Origin: Holdemanella hominis
GTDB taxonomy: Bacteria > Bacillota_I > Bacilli_A > Erysipelotrichales > Erysipelotrichaceae
Assembly (NCBI RefSeq): GCF_014306155.1
Contig: NZ_JACRWH010000030.1
Location: 1 to 24,201, forward strand
Direction of reading: 5' to 3'
DNA length: 24,201 bases
Below, one piece after another: positions 1 through 7,826 of this stretch. The notes beneath the pieces were generated by a model, which was not told where the DNA came from, ran no database searches, and saw nothing but the letters and a program-made list of their open reading frames with translations. Position numbers and translations under genes: made by a program. Position 1 is the first letter of the stretch; every line of letters begins with the position of its first letter.

Positions 1-118
1 TGGACGTGAAGCAGCTGTCAGAGCATTACAGGTAGCTGGTTTAGAAATTACAATGATCAATGATGTAACACCAATTCCACACAACGGATGTCGTCCACCA
101 AAACGACCTCGTGGATAG
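1..118 (+). CDS. rpsK: 30S ribosomal protein S11, C-terminal part
   Basis: The first 118 bases encode the last 38 residues of uS11, read in frame from base 2 and ending with TAG. The C-terminal stretch TPIPHNGCRPPKRPRG is the diagnostic Arg/Pro-rich tail of S11, which contacts 16S rRNA in the platform of the small subunit. The gene is cut by the window edge. It sits 16 bp before rpoA, as expected for the alpha operon (rpsM-rpsK-rpoA-rplQ). Confidence 0.95.
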   Translation, partial: GREAAVRALQVAGLEITMINDVTPIPHNGCRPPKRPRG

Positions 119-134
119 TTAAAGGAGGATAACG

Positions 135-1085
135 ATGCAGGAATTTGAAAGAGCTTCACTTCATAAAGATTTTGTGAATGAAGAAAACAATACTGGATCT
201 TATATCTTTGAACCTCTTGAAAGAGGTTTTGGAATTACGATTGGAAATACCATTTGCCGTACATTATTAACAAGTGTACCTGGCACACGCATTGTTGGAT
301 TTAAAGTATCTGGATTTGATGGAAAAGCAACGATGATCGAAGGTATTTTAGAAGATATTTATCGTATTTCATTAAATTTAAAAGCTGTACAATTATACAA
401 TGATGGAGAAGGATTCCAAACATTGCATATTTCAAAGAAGGGTCCTGCAACAATTCAGGCGGCTGACATTATTTGTCCGGAAGCTGTTGAAGTTGTAGAT
501 CCTGAACAAGTGATTTGTACTTTAGAAAAAGGTGCAAGCTTGGAAATGGAGATTTATGCTGTAACTGGAACTGGATATAAGAGTTCAATTGAAAACAAAG
601 TGTCATACGACTTTGGTGAAGATGTCGTAGTATTAGATGCAACTTTCACTCCAATCCGTAAAGCAGATTATTTAGCAGAACCTGCTCGTGTTGGGTTGGA
701 TAAAAAATATGATAAAGTACATATCAATGTAGAAACAGATGGTACAATTACACCTTTACAAGCTATCACAATGGCTGCAAAGATTTGTATGGAAAACTTA
801 GATGAAGTTTTAACTGTTTCAGATTTAGAATTAGAAGAAAGTTTCATGGTTCAAAAACCTCAAGTTGAGGATGTTAAGAAAGTAAATACAATGATGATTG
901 AAGATTTGGATTTATCTGTTCGTTCTTACAATTGTTTAAAACGTGCAGGAATTCAAACTGTTGATGAACTTACACAAAAAACAGAAGATGAAATGATGCA
1001 TGTTAAGAATTTGGGTAAGAAATCACTCAAAGAAGTGAAGGACAAAATGTACCAATTGGGATTGTTCTTCAAATCGTATGAATAA
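135..1085 (+). CDS. rpoA: DNA-directed RNA polymerase alpha subunit
   Basis: This encodes the 316-aa alpha subunit, whose N-terminal domain dimerises and nucleates RNA polymerase assembly and whose C-terminal domain contacts upstream DNA and activators. The N-terminal domain shows the family segment around FEPLERGFGITIGNTICRTL (residues about 25-44). The C-terminal helix-hairpin-helix domain starts near DLSVRSYNCLKRAGI (residues about 257-271) and continues through the NLGKKSL motif. Length is normal. An AAAGGAGG ribosome site lies 7 nt before the ATG. It is cotranscribed with rpsK and rplQ. Confidence 0.98.
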   Translation: MQEFERASLHKDFVNEENNTGSYIFEPLERGFGITIGNTICRTLLTSVPGTRIVGFKVSGFDGKATMIEGILEDIYRISLNLKAVQLYNDGEGFQTLHISKKGPATIQAADIICPEAVEVVDPEQVICTLEKGASLEMEIYAVTGTGYKSSIENKVSYDFGEDVVVLDATFTPIRKADYLAEPARVGLDKKYDKVHINVETDGTITPLQAITMAAKICMENLDEVLTVSDLELEESFMVQKPQVEDVKKVNTMMIEDLDLSVRSYNCLKRAGIQTVDELTQKTEDEMMHVKNLGKKSLKEVKDKMYQLGLFFKSYE

Positions 1086-1099
1086 GAGGAGTAAGAATC

Positions 1100-1462
1100 A
1101 TGTGGAATCGTAAATTGGGACGTAAAGCCGATCATCGTAAAGCATTGTTGCGTAACATGGCAACATCTTTGATTGAAAACGGACAAATCGAAACAACAGA
1201 AATGAAAGCAAAAGAATTAAGCGCTGTAATGGACTCATTAGTAACATTAGCAAAACGTGGAGATTTACATGCACGTAGACAAGCAGCAGCTTATGTTCGC
1301 AATGTAGAAGTTGATGAAGAGGGAACAACAGCTCTTCAAAAATTATTCAATGAAATTGGACCAGCATATGCAGATCGTAATGGTGGATACACTCGTGTAG
1401 TAAAAACACGTATCCGTCGTGGAGATGCAGCTCCAATGGCAATTGTACAATTCGTGAAGTAG
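1100..1462 (+). CDS. rplQ: 50S ribosomal protein L17
   Basis: This is a 120-aa bL17 with the signature N-terminus of the family (RKLGRKADHRKALLRNMATS) and a basic C-terminus. It lies at the polypeptide exit side of the large subunit. It starts 14 bp after rpoA behind a GAGGAG site. Its TAG stop codon lies within the left arm of the operon terminator, so this is the last gene of the alpha operon here. Confidence 0.98.
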   Translation: MWNRKLGRKADHRKALLRNMATSLIENGQIETTEMKAKELSAVMDSLVTLAKRGDLHARRQAAAYVRNVEVDEEGTTALQKLFNEIGPAYADRNGGYTRVVKTRIRRGDAAPMAIVQFVK

Positions 1463-1486
1463 TAGTTACTACTTCACTTTTCTTTT
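1454..1486 (+). terminator. Intrinsic terminator of the alpha operon
   Basis: Perfect 9-bp stem GTGAAGTAG / CTACTTCAC around a 6-nt loop (TAGTTA), followed by TTTTCTTTT. The left arm contains the rplQ stop codon, so termination is built into the end of the gene. Confidence 0.9.
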
Positions 1487-1499
1487 AAGGAGAATTAAA

Positions 1500-2069
1500 A
1501 TGAGTGATTTAGAACAATACGCAAAAGAACATCAAGTGCCTATTATGATGGATGGTGGGTTAAAGTTCTTGTTAGAAAAACTTCAAGAAAAACAATGCCT
1601 GTCATTTTTGGAGTTAGGAACTGCAATTGCGCGTACATCTATTGAAGTAGCTAAGTTAGATCCTAGAATGAAAGTTGTCACAATTGAAAGAAATCCTGAC
1701 ATGATCGTTCAGGCAAAAAAGAATATTGAGGAAAGTGGATTATCTGACCAAATCACATTGATTGAAGGGGATGCTCTTGAAGTAGATGTAGATGGTATGT
1801 TTGACTGTATTTTTATCGATGCAGCTAAAGCACAATATCGACGTTTTTTTGAGAAATACTGTATCCATTTGAATGAGAATGGTATAATTGTATCAGATAA
1901 TATGAATTTTCATGGGCTTGTAGAACATCCAGAATTATCGCGTAATCGCAATACACGCCAATTAGTTCGCAAGATCCATGATTATCATACGTATTTGGCA
2001 GAACTTTCTGATTATGAAACAGCATTTTATGATTATGGAGACGGAGTTGCCATTACAAGGAGGAAATAA
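1500..2069 (+). CDS. SAM-dependent O-methyltransferase, YrrM/TrmR-like
   Basis: This is a 189-aa class I methyltransferase. The SAM-binding motif I appears as FLELGTAIARTSIEVA (residues about 37-52), the acidic post-I motif as VVTIERNP, motif II-like GDALEVD, and the family hallmark FIDAAKAQYRRFF followed by IIVSDNMNFHGLV. This pattern is typical of the O-methyltransferase 3 family that includes Bacillus YrrM/TrmR, which methylates 5-hydroxyuridine in the tRNA wobble position. A caffeoyl-CoA-type small-molecule role cannot be excluded, so no symbol is given. It starts right after the alpha-operon terminator behind AAGGAG and leads a two-gene unit with the next ORF. Confidence 0.82.
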   Translation: MSDLEQYAKEHQVPIMMDGGLKFLLEKLQEKQCLSFLELGTAIARTSIEVAKLDPRMKVVTIERNPDMIVQAKKNIEESGLSDQITLIEGDALEVDVDGMFDCIFIDAAKAQYRRFFEKYCIHLNENGIIVSDNMNFHGLVEHPELSRNRNTRQLVRKIHDYHTYLAELSDYETAFYDYGDGVAITRRK

Positions 2070-2071
2070 TT

Positions 2072-2524
2072 ATGAATCTTTTTAAATTTTTAGTAGGTGC
2101 TGCAACCATTACAGTTGGCGCATGTGCAGTTGCTGGCAAAGTACATCGTGATAAACAAAGACAGGAAGAGTTAGATGAATTCTTATGCCCAGATATTGAT
2201 GAACCTATTGAAAAAGAGATTCAACCAAGTGTAAGCCCATTAAAAAACATGGAATCGGATATTATGGGATTTAAAGAGGCTGAAGAAGAAATTCTTCCGG
2301 TCACACTTACATATAGCTTTGATTCTAAGGAGGCGGCTAAACAATTTCAAACAGAAATTGCTGAAAATGGATTAACTTCTTCGTATGATGATGAAGACAA
2401 ACTTGTGGATGTAATTTATCATGAGGGTGTAAATGAAAGTGATTTAAAAATTTTGTCAAACACACTTGTAAATGCATGTACAAACACAAGTGCTGAATAT
2501 AAAGGATTTCATTTTAATAAATAG
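2072..2524 (+). CDS. Hypothetical membrane-anchored or exported protein
   Basis: This 150-aa protein is not recognised. Residues 4-22 form a hydrophobic segment (FKFLVGAATITVGACAVAG) followed by a basic stretch, consistent with a membrane anchor. VGAC could be a weak lipobox, but the charge before it is low. The rest is acidic and soluble. The C-terminal part (from about residue 70) could be a small alpha/beta domain. It starts 2 nt after the methyltransferase stop with AAGGAGG inside the upstream gene, so the two are translationally close. A terminator follows immediately. Confidence 0.75.
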   Translation: MNLFKFLVGAATITVGACAVAGKVHRDKQRQEELDEFLCPDIDEPIEKEIQPSVSPLKNMESDIMGFKEAEEEILPVTLTYSFDSKEAAKQFQTEIAENGLTSSYDDEDKLVDVIYHEGVNESDLKILSNTLVNACTNTSAEYKGFHFNK

Positions 2525-2552
2525 TGGCTTGAGGGTGCTCAAGCCATTTTAA
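2525..2552 (+). terminator. Intrinsic terminator after the methyltransferase/hypothetical pair
   Basis: Perfect 9-bp stem TGGCTTGAG / CTCAAGCCA with loop GGTG, starting one base after the stop codon and followed by TTTTAAT. Confidence 0.88.
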
Positions 2553-2554
2553 TA

Positions 2555-2563
2555 TGGTATAAT
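2555..2563 (+). promoter_or_regulatory. Extended -10 promoter for the ecf-truA-PHP operon
   Basis: TGGTATAAT is a textbook extended -10 (TGnTATAAT) directly after the terminator and about 25 bp upstream of ecfA1. No good -35 lies 17 bp upstream, which the extended -10 can offset. Confidence 0.7.
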
Positions 2564-2590
2564 AGTTCCGTTTATGGTGGAGGATATGTG

Positions 2591-3409
2591 ATGGAAGCAA
2601 TCGAAGTTTCACATTTAACTTTTTCCTATGACGGGAAAAATGATATATTAAAAGATGTTTCTTTTTCAATCCCAAAAGGAAGCTATACAACGATTATTGG
2701 ACATAATGGTTCTGGTAAGAGTACAATGGCAAAACTAATCATTGGTTTATTGGAAGCGAAAAAGGGTAAAATTCAAATTTTAGGTCAGGAACTAAATGAA
2801 GAAAGTGTATATGAATTGAGAAGTCATATTGGAATTGTATTCCAAAATCCAGACAATCAATTTATTGGTTCTACAGTGGCAGATGATATTGCCTTTGGTT
2901 TAGAAAATCATTGTGTAGAACAAGAAAAGATGCAAGGTATTATTGAAGATGTCGCAAGTCGTGTTGGAATGACGGATTTTTTAAGTGCAGAGCCGACTAA
3001 ATTATCTGGTGGACAAAAACAACGTGTTGCGATTGCAGGTATTTTGGCCATTGAACCTGATATCATTATTTTTGATGAATCAACAAGCATGTTAGATCCT
3101 CAAGGTAAGGCGAGTATCAATGCGCAGATTCGCAAGTTACATGAAGAAAAGAATATCACAATTTTATCCATTACTCATGATATGGAAGAGGTAGCTCAAT
3201 CTGAAAATGTCATAGTGTTAGAAAATGGTGAGATTGCGATGCAGGGAACGCCAATGGAAATTTTTAAACAAGAGGATAAATTGGCTAAAATGCAGTTGGA
3301 TATTCCTTTTGCGTTAAAAATTTCGAAGGAATTAAAGAAGCGTAAAATCTTCAAAGAAAATGTATGTCGTTTAGATGAGGTGGTTGAAAAGTTATGTCGA
3401 TTGAAATAA
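2591..3409 (+). CDS. ecfA1: ECF transporter ATPase EcfA1 (CbiO-type)
   Basis: This is one of the two ATPases that energise ECF vitamin/micronutrient importers with EcfT and interchangeable S components. It has Walker A GHNGSGKST, Q-loop VFQNPDNQF, signature LSGGQKQRVAIAG, Walker B IIIFDESTSMLDP and switch His in SITHD. The serine in FDES replaces the usual proline after the catalytic Glu (DEP to DES), as seen in some EcfA1. I chose ATG 2591 (7 nt after GGAGG) over GTG 2588 (4 nt). The 3' end overlaps ecfA2 by 16 bp. Gene order matches ybxA-ybaE-ybaF of Bacillus. Confidence 0.93.
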   Translation: MEAIEVSHLTFSYDGKNDILKDVSFSIPKGSYTTIIGHNGSGKSTMAKLIIGLLEAKKGKIQILGQELNEESVYELRSHIGIVFQNPDNQFIGSTVADDIAFGLENHCVEQEKMQGIIEDVASRVGMTDFLSAEPTKLSGGQKQRVAIAGILAIEPDIIIFDESTSMLDPQGKASINAQIRKLHEEKNITILSITHDMEEVAQSENVIVLENGEIAMQGTPMEIFKQEDKLAKMQLDIPFALKISKELKKRKIFKENVCRLDEVVEKLCRLK

Positions 3410-4254
3410 AGAAGTTAGAACACACATATAATGAAAATACACCTTTTTCACATGCTGCATTAAAGGGTATCGATCTTTCAATTCCAGAAGGAAAAGTTAC
3501 AGCTATTATTGGGCAGACTGGTTCTGGTAAATCTACTTTAGTTCAGCATTTAAATGGTTTGTTGATTCCAACAGCGGGTACTTTGGATATTTGTGGTTTC
3601 CATATTCAACCTTTGTTGAAAATTAAGGATGTTAAACAATTAAGAAAGGAAGTTGGGCTTGTATTCCAGTTTCCTGAATATCAATTGTTTGAAGAAACGA
3701 TTGGTAAGGATATTGCGTTTGGACCAAAAAACTTTGGAACAAGTGAAGAAGATGCTTCCCAACTCGTAAAGAAAATATTGCCTGTTGTAGGTTTGGATGA
3801 AAGTTATTTGGATCGTTCTCCTTTTGATTTGAGTGGAGGACAAAAACGTCGTGTTGCGATTGCGGGGATTTTAGTATTAAATCCAAAAGTCTTAGTTTTA
3901 GATGAGCCAACAGCAGGGCTTGATCCTCAAGGTGCTCAGGAAATGATGACTTTGTTTATGAATCTAAATAAAAAAGAAGGAAAAACGGTTCTTTTAGTTA
4001 CGCATGATATGGAGCATGTCATGAACTATTGTGATCATGTGATTGTGTTGAGTCATGGTGAAGTAACGCAGGAAGCGGATGTGAAGGAATTTTTTAAGCA
4101 TCCTGAATATTTACAAGAGATTGGGATCAATCCACCTAGTATTGTGCGTTTAAAAATGCAATTAGAAGAAAATGGATTTGAGATGGATCCAGATATTATG
4201 GATATGAATTCACTTGTGGATTCAATAGAAAAGCAGGTGAAGAAACATGAATAA
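3394..4254 (+). CDS. ecfA2: ECF transporter ATPase EcfA2 (CbiO-type)
   Basis: This 286-aa protein is the second ATPase of the ECF energising module. It carries Walker A GQTGSGKST, Q-loop VFQFPEYQLFEETI, signature LSGGQKRRVAIAG, Walker B VLVLDEPTAGLDP and the switch HD in VTHDM. The FPEYQLF Q-loop is characteristic of EcfA2, whereas EcfA1 has NPDNQF, so the pair is a normal heterodimer. It overlaps ecfA1 by 16 bp and ecfT by 8 bp, indicating coupled translation. Confidence 0.94.
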   Translation: MSIEIKKLEHTYNENTPFSHAALKGIDLSIPEGKVTAIIGQTGSGKSTLVQHLNGLLIPTAGTLDICGFHIQPLLKIKDVKQLRKEVGLVFQFPEYQLFEETIGKDIAFGPKNFGTSEEDASQLVKKILPVVGLDESYLDRSPFDLSGGQKRRVAIAGILVLNPKVLVLDEPTAGLDPQGAQEMMTLFMNLNKKEGKTVLLVTHDMEHVMNYCDHVIVLSHGEVTQEADVKEFFKHPEYLQEIGINPPSIVRLKMQLEENGFEMDPDIMDMNSLVDSIEKQVKKHE

Positions 4255-5044
4255 TGTTGCGTTAGGACAATATATGCCATTAGATTCTGTGGTTCATAAG
4301 ATGGATCCTCGATCTAAGATTATGATCATGTTGTTTTTAATGGTTGCGATATTTATTCCTGCAGGAGTCCTTGGATATGTGATTATAGGTATTTTTATTT
4401 TATTGAGTTTGTATTTATCAAAATTAAATATTAAATATGCCTTAAGAACAATGAAACCAATGTTATGGATGATGGCTTTCTTGTTGGTTATTAACCTATT
4501 GGTTATTAAAACAGGAACACCTTTGTTTTCGATTAAGGGATTTACAATTTATAGCGATGCCGTAAATCAAACTTTGTATATTGTCGTACGTTTAATGTTG
4601 ATGGTTATTATCACAACTGTATTAACAGCAACAACAAAGCCTTTGGATTTGACTTTGGGAATTGAAAAATTGTTGAAGCCTTTTGAAAAAATTGGTGTAC
4701 CAGCTCACATTATTGCGATGATGATCAGTATCGCGTTGCGTTTTATTCCAACACTAATTGAAGAAACACAGCGTATTATGAATGCGCAGGCTAGTCGTGG
4801 TGTGGATTTGGAAAATGGGAGTATCAAAGAAAAAATTATGGCTATTTTATCGTTGATTGTTCCACTATTTGTATCTGCATTTGATCGCGCAGATCAACTT
4901 GCAAATGCGATGGAAGCTAGAGGGTATGATCCTTCTAGAAAAAGAACACGTTACAAAGTGTTAAAGATGCAGACAATGGATTATGCTTCCATGCTTTTAA
5001 GTGTTGTCGTTCTTTGTGCTTGTATTGGTATTTGGGTATTATGA
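4247..5044 (+). CDS. ecfT: ECF transporter transmembrane protein EcfT
   Basis: This 265-aa integral membrane protein is the scaffold that couples the ATPases to S components. It has several hydrophobic segments (residues about 25-65, 72-87, 105-128 and 240-262). It also has the two cytoplasmic coupling motifs of EcfT: ASRGVD near residue 185 and EARGYDPSRKRTRY near residue 225. Its stop overlaps the truA start as ATGA. No S component is in this window, so substrate is unknown and a group II shared module is likely. Confidence 0.93.
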   Translation: MNNVALGQYMPLDSVVHKMDPRSKIMIMLFLMVAIFIPAGVLGYVIIGIFILLSLYLSKLNIKYALRTMKPMLWMMAFLLVINLLVIKTGTPLFSIKGFTIYSDAVNQTLYIVVRLMLMVIITTVLTATTKPLDLTLGIEKLLKPFEKIGVPAHIIAMMISIALRFIPTLIEETQRIMNAQASRGVDLENGSIKEKIMAILSLIVPLFVSAFDRADQLANAMEARGYDPSRKRTRYKVLKMQTMDYASMLLSVVVLCACIGIWVL

Positions 5045-5784
5045 TTGTAAAAGCACTTGTCAGCTATGATGGTTTTAATTATGCAGGCTGGCAAAAACAA
5101 GAGAATGCCTTAGGCATTCAACAAGTGATTGAAGAAGCTTTGTATAAAATCACAAAAGAGCATGTAGATGTTGTTGCGAGTGGAAGAACGGATGCTGGTG
5201 TTCATGCGTTTGGTCAAGTTTTTCATTTTGAAACAAATAAAAATATTCCGGCTATTCAATATGAAAGAGCATTGAATGCATTGCTTCCTAAAGATATTCG
5301 TATTTTAAAAACGGAAGAAATGCCCGATGATTTTCATGCACGTTTTAGTGCTGTAGGCAAACGTTATGATTATTATTGTTCGTACGATATAAAGAATCCT
5401 TTTAATTATAAGTATCGTAATTTATTAACTAAAAAATTGGATATTGAGGCGATGAAAAATGCATCAAAAGTATTCTTGGGATCTCATGATTTTACGAGTT
5501 TTGCCTCAAGTAAAATCGATCCGAGGAAACCTAGAGTCAAAACGATTTCAAATATTGAAATTATTGAAGAGGGTATGGATGTGCATTTTATCTTTGAGGG
5601 TACAGGTTTTTTAAGATATCAAGTTCGAATGATGACGGGTACTTTAATTGCGGTAGGTCAACATAAGATAGGTGTTGATGATGTCCAAAGAATGTTAGAT
5701 GCAAAAGATAAGTCGGCATGTCGTTATAATGCGTCTAGCTGTGGTTTATATTTAGTGGAGGTAAAATATAATGAGACAAACTAA
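5041..5784 (+). CDS. truA: tRNA pseudouridine(38-40) synthase TruA
   Basis: This converts uridines 38-40 in tRNA anticodon arms to pseudouridine. The catalytic aspartate is in GRTDAGVHAFGQ (Asp51 counted from ATG 5041), and the N-terminal SYDGFNYAGWQKQ and GTGFLRYQVRMMTGTL motifs are typical. Start 5041 is chosen because ATGA overlaps the ecfT stop and the product then begins MIVKALVSYDG. The longer reading from 5014 only adds out-of-frame ecfT sequence. Length is 247 aa. The 3' end overlaps the PHP gene by 14 bp. Confidence 0.94.
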   Translation: MIVKALVSYDGFNYAGWQKQENALGIQQVIEEALYKITKEHVDVVASGRTDAGVHAFGQVFHFETNKNIPAIQYERALNALLPKDIRILKTEEMPDDFHARFSAVGKRYDYYCSYDIKNPFNYKYRNLLTKKLDIEAMKNASKVFLGSHDFTSFASSKIDPRKPRVKTISNIEIIEEGMDVHFIFEGTGFLRYQVRMMTGTLIAVGQHKIGVDDVQRMLDAKDKSACRYNASSCGLYLVEVKYNETN

Positions 5785-6595
5785 TTTTCATACACATACT
5801 TCACGTTGTCATCATGCGTATGGTAAGGATGAGGAAATGGTTCGTGCTGCCATTCAAAATGGCTTTGAAGTATTAGGTATTTCAGATCATACATGTTGGA
5901 AATATGATTCCGATTTTGTGGCACATATGCGTATGAAACTGGATGAATTTGCGGATTATAAAGATAGTGTTTTATATTTGAAAGATCGATATAAGAAGCA
6001 GATTGAAATTCGTTTTGGCTTAGAGGCAGAATACTTTCCTAAGTATATGGATTGGTTGTTAGATTTCTGTATTGAAAATGAAATTGATTATTTGATTTTT
6101 GGCAATCATTATTATGGTACAGATGAGGATCATATTTATTTAGGTGGGGCCAAAGGAGAATATATTAAAGGATATTTCGATACTTGTGTCGAAGGTATGA
6201 AAACAGGTATGTATGCATACTTAGCTCATCCTGAATTGATTTTAAGAGATACAGGTGGTTTTATCACGCCTGAAATTGAAGAGGGATTTCACCGTATTTG
6301 TAAGACCAGTCAAGATTATAATGTTCCATTAGAATTTAACGTATTGGGTATGCAACACAATATGCGTATGGGGTATGAGGAGTATCCACACACTAAGTTT
6401 TGGCAAATCGCTGCTCAATATAATGTGAAGGCAATTCTAGGTATGGATGCGCATAGAATAGGCGATTTGGATCAAAAATTATATAATTTGGCTTTAGAAA
6501 AACTATCTAAATTTGATGTAGAAATCATTGATGATGTACCTTCAATTGATTATAAAAAAATAAAAGCAGAAAAGATTAAAGTTTGGCAAAAATAA
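5771..6595 (+). CDS. PHP-domain phosphoesterase, histidinol-phosphatase-like
   Basis: This 274-aa protein has the metal-binding PHP signature: FHTHTSRCHH near the start (His7, His9), GISDHT near residue 38, a central Glu in GLEAEYF, FGNHYY, AHPEL and a late GMDAH. These match HisK-type histidinol-phosphate phosphatases (last phosphatase step of histidine synthesis). The family also holds other phosphoesterases, and no other his gene is near, so the substrate is inferred. It overlaps truA and is not part of the usual Bacillus ecf-truA-rplM block. Its last codons form the left arm of the operon terminator. Confidence 0.8.
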   Translation: MRQTNFHTHTSRCHHAYGKDEEMVRAAIQNGFEVLGISDHTCWKYDSDFVAHMRMKLDEFADYKDSVLYLKDRYKKQIEIRFGLEAEYFPKYMDWLLDFCIENEIDYLIFGNHYYGTDEDHIYLGGAKGEYIKGYFDTCVEGMKTGMYAYLAHPELILRDTGGFITPEIEEGFHRICKTSQDYNVPLEFNVLGMQHNMRMGYEEYPHTKFWQIAAQYNVKAILGMDAHRIGDLDQKLYNLALEKLSKFDVEIIDDVPSIDYKKIKAEKIKVWQK

Positions 6596-6617
6596 AGCTA
6601 AACTTTTTCTTTTTTTC
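6578..6617 (+). terminator. Intrinsic terminator of the ecf-truA-PHP operon
   Basis: A 10-bp stem AAAGTTTGGC / GCTAAACTTT (one G-U pair) around a 9-nt A-rich loop spans the stop codon and is followed by a long T-rich tract (TTTTTCTTTTTTT). Confidence 0.82.
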
Positions 6618-6618
6618 A

Positions 6619-6647
6619 TTGACTTTTATATGGATATTGCATATCAT
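6619..6647 (+). promoter_or_regulatory. Housekeeping promoter of rplM-rpsI
   Basis: TTGACT, 17-bp spacer, TATCAT. Near-consensus and at the right distance to start the leader described next. Confidence 0.85.
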
Positions 6648-6653
6648 ATTAGG

Positions 6654-6708
6654 TGGCTAAACTCTGGCCTTTTGAGCCCCGGTAAACGCTCAAATCAAGG
6701 AGGAAATT
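6654..6708 (+). ncRNA. Candidate ribosomal protein L13 leader
   Basis: The short 5' UTR of rplM contains a strong 7-bp hairpin TTTGAGC / GCTCAAA (6671-6677 with 6688-6694) with a C/G-rich loop, preceded by a GGC...GGCC element that could pair with the CCCCGG of the loop. It ends at AAGGAGG. Bacillota commonly have an L13-binding leader that represses rplM-rpsI, and this size and position fit. The match to the family model was not computed. Confidence 0.6.
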
Positions 6709-6712
6709 AGAT

Positions 6713-7150
6713 ATGCGTCAAACTACTATGGCAAAACCTGCCGATGTAACACGTACATGGTATGTAGTTGATGGAAACGGACAAACTTTAGGACGTTTGG
6801 CTTCAACTTGTGCTCATGTATTAAAAGGTAAACACAAACCTACATATACACCAAATGTTGACTGTGGTGATTATGTAATTGTGATCAATGCTGACAAGGT
6901 CGAAATGACTGGAAACAAGTTGAATACTGAAAAGTATTACAACCACTCTGGATACTTTGGAGGTATGCGTGTGCGTACAGCTAAAGAAATGAAAGAGAAA
7001 TACCCTGTTGAATGGGTTGAAAGAGCAATCAAAGGTATGTTACCTCACACTAAATTAGGTGATGTACAACGTGGACACGTATTCGTATACGCTGGTAGCG
7101 AACACCCACATGCTGCTCAAAAACCTGTTGAATTGAAGGTAAGAGGATAA
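6713..7150 (+). CDS. rplM: 50S ribosomal protein L13
   Basis: This 145-aa uL13 has the family core TWYVVDGNGQTLGRLAS, HKPTYTPNVDCGDYV and the C-terminal VFVYAGSEHPHAAQKP. Start at 6713 is supported by AAGGAGG with 9 nt spacing. An internal ATG five codons later is possible but further from the site. It is followed after 13 bp by rpsI, the invariant partner. Confidence 0.97.
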   Translation: MRQTTMAKPADVTRTWYVVDGNGQTLGRLASTCAHVLKGKHKPTYTPNVDCGDYVIVINADKVEMTGNKLNTEKYYNHSGYFGGMRVRTAKEMKEKYPVEWVERAIKGMLPHTKLGDVQRGHVFVYAGSEHPHAAQKPVELKVRG

Positions 7151-7163
7151 GGAGGAATAGAAT

Positions 7164-7565
7164 ATGAAAAAATCTAACACTGTTCAATATCATGGCGTTG
7201 GACGTCGTAAAAAATCTGTTGCTCGTGTCTTTTTACGTCCAGGTACAGGTAATATCGTAGTCAACGGAAAAACTTTGGAAGAATACCTTCCATTGGAAAC
7301 TTTACGTATGGTTGTTAAATCACCATTAGAAATCACTAACACAGCTGATCAATTTGATGTGATTATCAACGTACAAGGTGGAGGATACACTGGTCAATCT
7401 GGTGCTATGCGTCACGGAATTACTCGTGCTTTAATGGAAGCTAGTGAAGACTACCGTCCAGTATTAAAAGCTGCAGGATTCGTTACTCGTGACCCTCGTG
7501 CTAAAGAACGTAAAAAATACGGTCTTAAAGCAGCTCGTCGTGCTCCACAATTCTCTAAACGTTAG
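7164..7565 (+). CDS. rpsI: 30S ribosomal protein S9
   Basis: This 133-aa uS9 has YHGVGRRKKSVARVFLRPG at the N-terminus, QGGGYTGQSGA in the middle and the conserved C-terminal SKR tail that reaches the P-site tRNA. The last four codons, the stop codon and one more base (7551-7566) are the left copy of the 16-bp repeat that bounds the mobile element, so the reading frame is complete and unaltered in the integrated state. Confidence 0.97.
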   Translation: MKKSNTVQYHGVGRRKKSVARVFLRPGTGNIVVNGKTLEEYLPLETLRMVVKSPLEITNTADQFDVIINVQGGGYTGQSGAMRHGITRALMEASEDYRPVLKAAGFVTRDPRAKERKKYGLKAARRAPQFSKR

Positions 7566-7566
7566 T
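7551..7566 (+). repeat. attL core: rpsI 3' end, left copy of the 16-bp direct repeat
   Basis: TTCTCTAAACGTTAGT occurs here, as the rpsI 3' end, and again at 22951-22966, about 15.4 kb away in the same orientation. The bases just outside differ. This is the pattern left by a tyrosine integrase that targets a gene 3' end and restores it. Confidence 0.85.
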
Positions 7567-7601
7567 CAGAACATACTTTTGACTACTCTGCAAGGAGATT
7601 C

Positions 7602-7646
7602 AAAACCACTCAAGCCCTTTATATATGGGCTTTGGGTGGTTTTTTC
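7602..7646 (+). terminator. Intrinsic terminator just inside the left element end
   Basis: A long stem AACCACTCAAGCCC / GGGCTTTGGGTGGTT (imperfect) around TTTATATAT, followed by TTTTT, 36 bp after rpsI. It lies inside attL, so it belongs to the element and replaces the native rpsI terminator now found right of attR. Confidence 0.85.
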
Positions 7647-7688
7647 TATATCTGTGAATTGTTCTGAATAGTGTTGAAAAGTCTTTTT

Positions 7689-7750
7689 AAGCACGCATAC
7701 AGCACGCTTATAAGTAGCAAAATTAACTCCTCAGTTATCGAAAAGCACGC
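7689..7750. repeat. Left arm-type repeats (AGCACGC motifs)
   Basis: AAGCACGC at 7689-7696 and 7743-7750 and CAGCACGC at 7700-7707. The segment from 7701 (AGCACGC-TTATAAG-...-CAAAA-...-AACT) is closely matched at 22894-22921 in the same orientation. Paired motifs near both ends suggest integrase or excisionase arm sites. This is inference from position and repetition. Confidence 0.5.
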
Positions 7751-7765
7751 ACAAAATGTAATTTT

Positions 7766-7794
7766 ACAAGAAAAGCACCAGCAGATGCTGATGC
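7766..7794 (-). terminator. Minus-strand terminator of the DUF4143-type ATPase gene
   Basis: Read on the minus strand, GCATCAGC / GCTGGTGC (8 bp with one G-U pair) with loop ATCT is followed by TTTTCTTG. It lies 33 bp past the ATPase stop codon. Confidence 0.75.
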
Positions 7795-7826
7795 GTTTAA
7801 TATTTTTAATCTTACTAATTTTTTGA

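Noticed and set aside
953..1328. Minus-strand frames opposite rpoA and rplQ, and similar frames opposite other genes
   Set aside because: They are shadows of strongly supported genes, with no ribosome sites and atypical composition.
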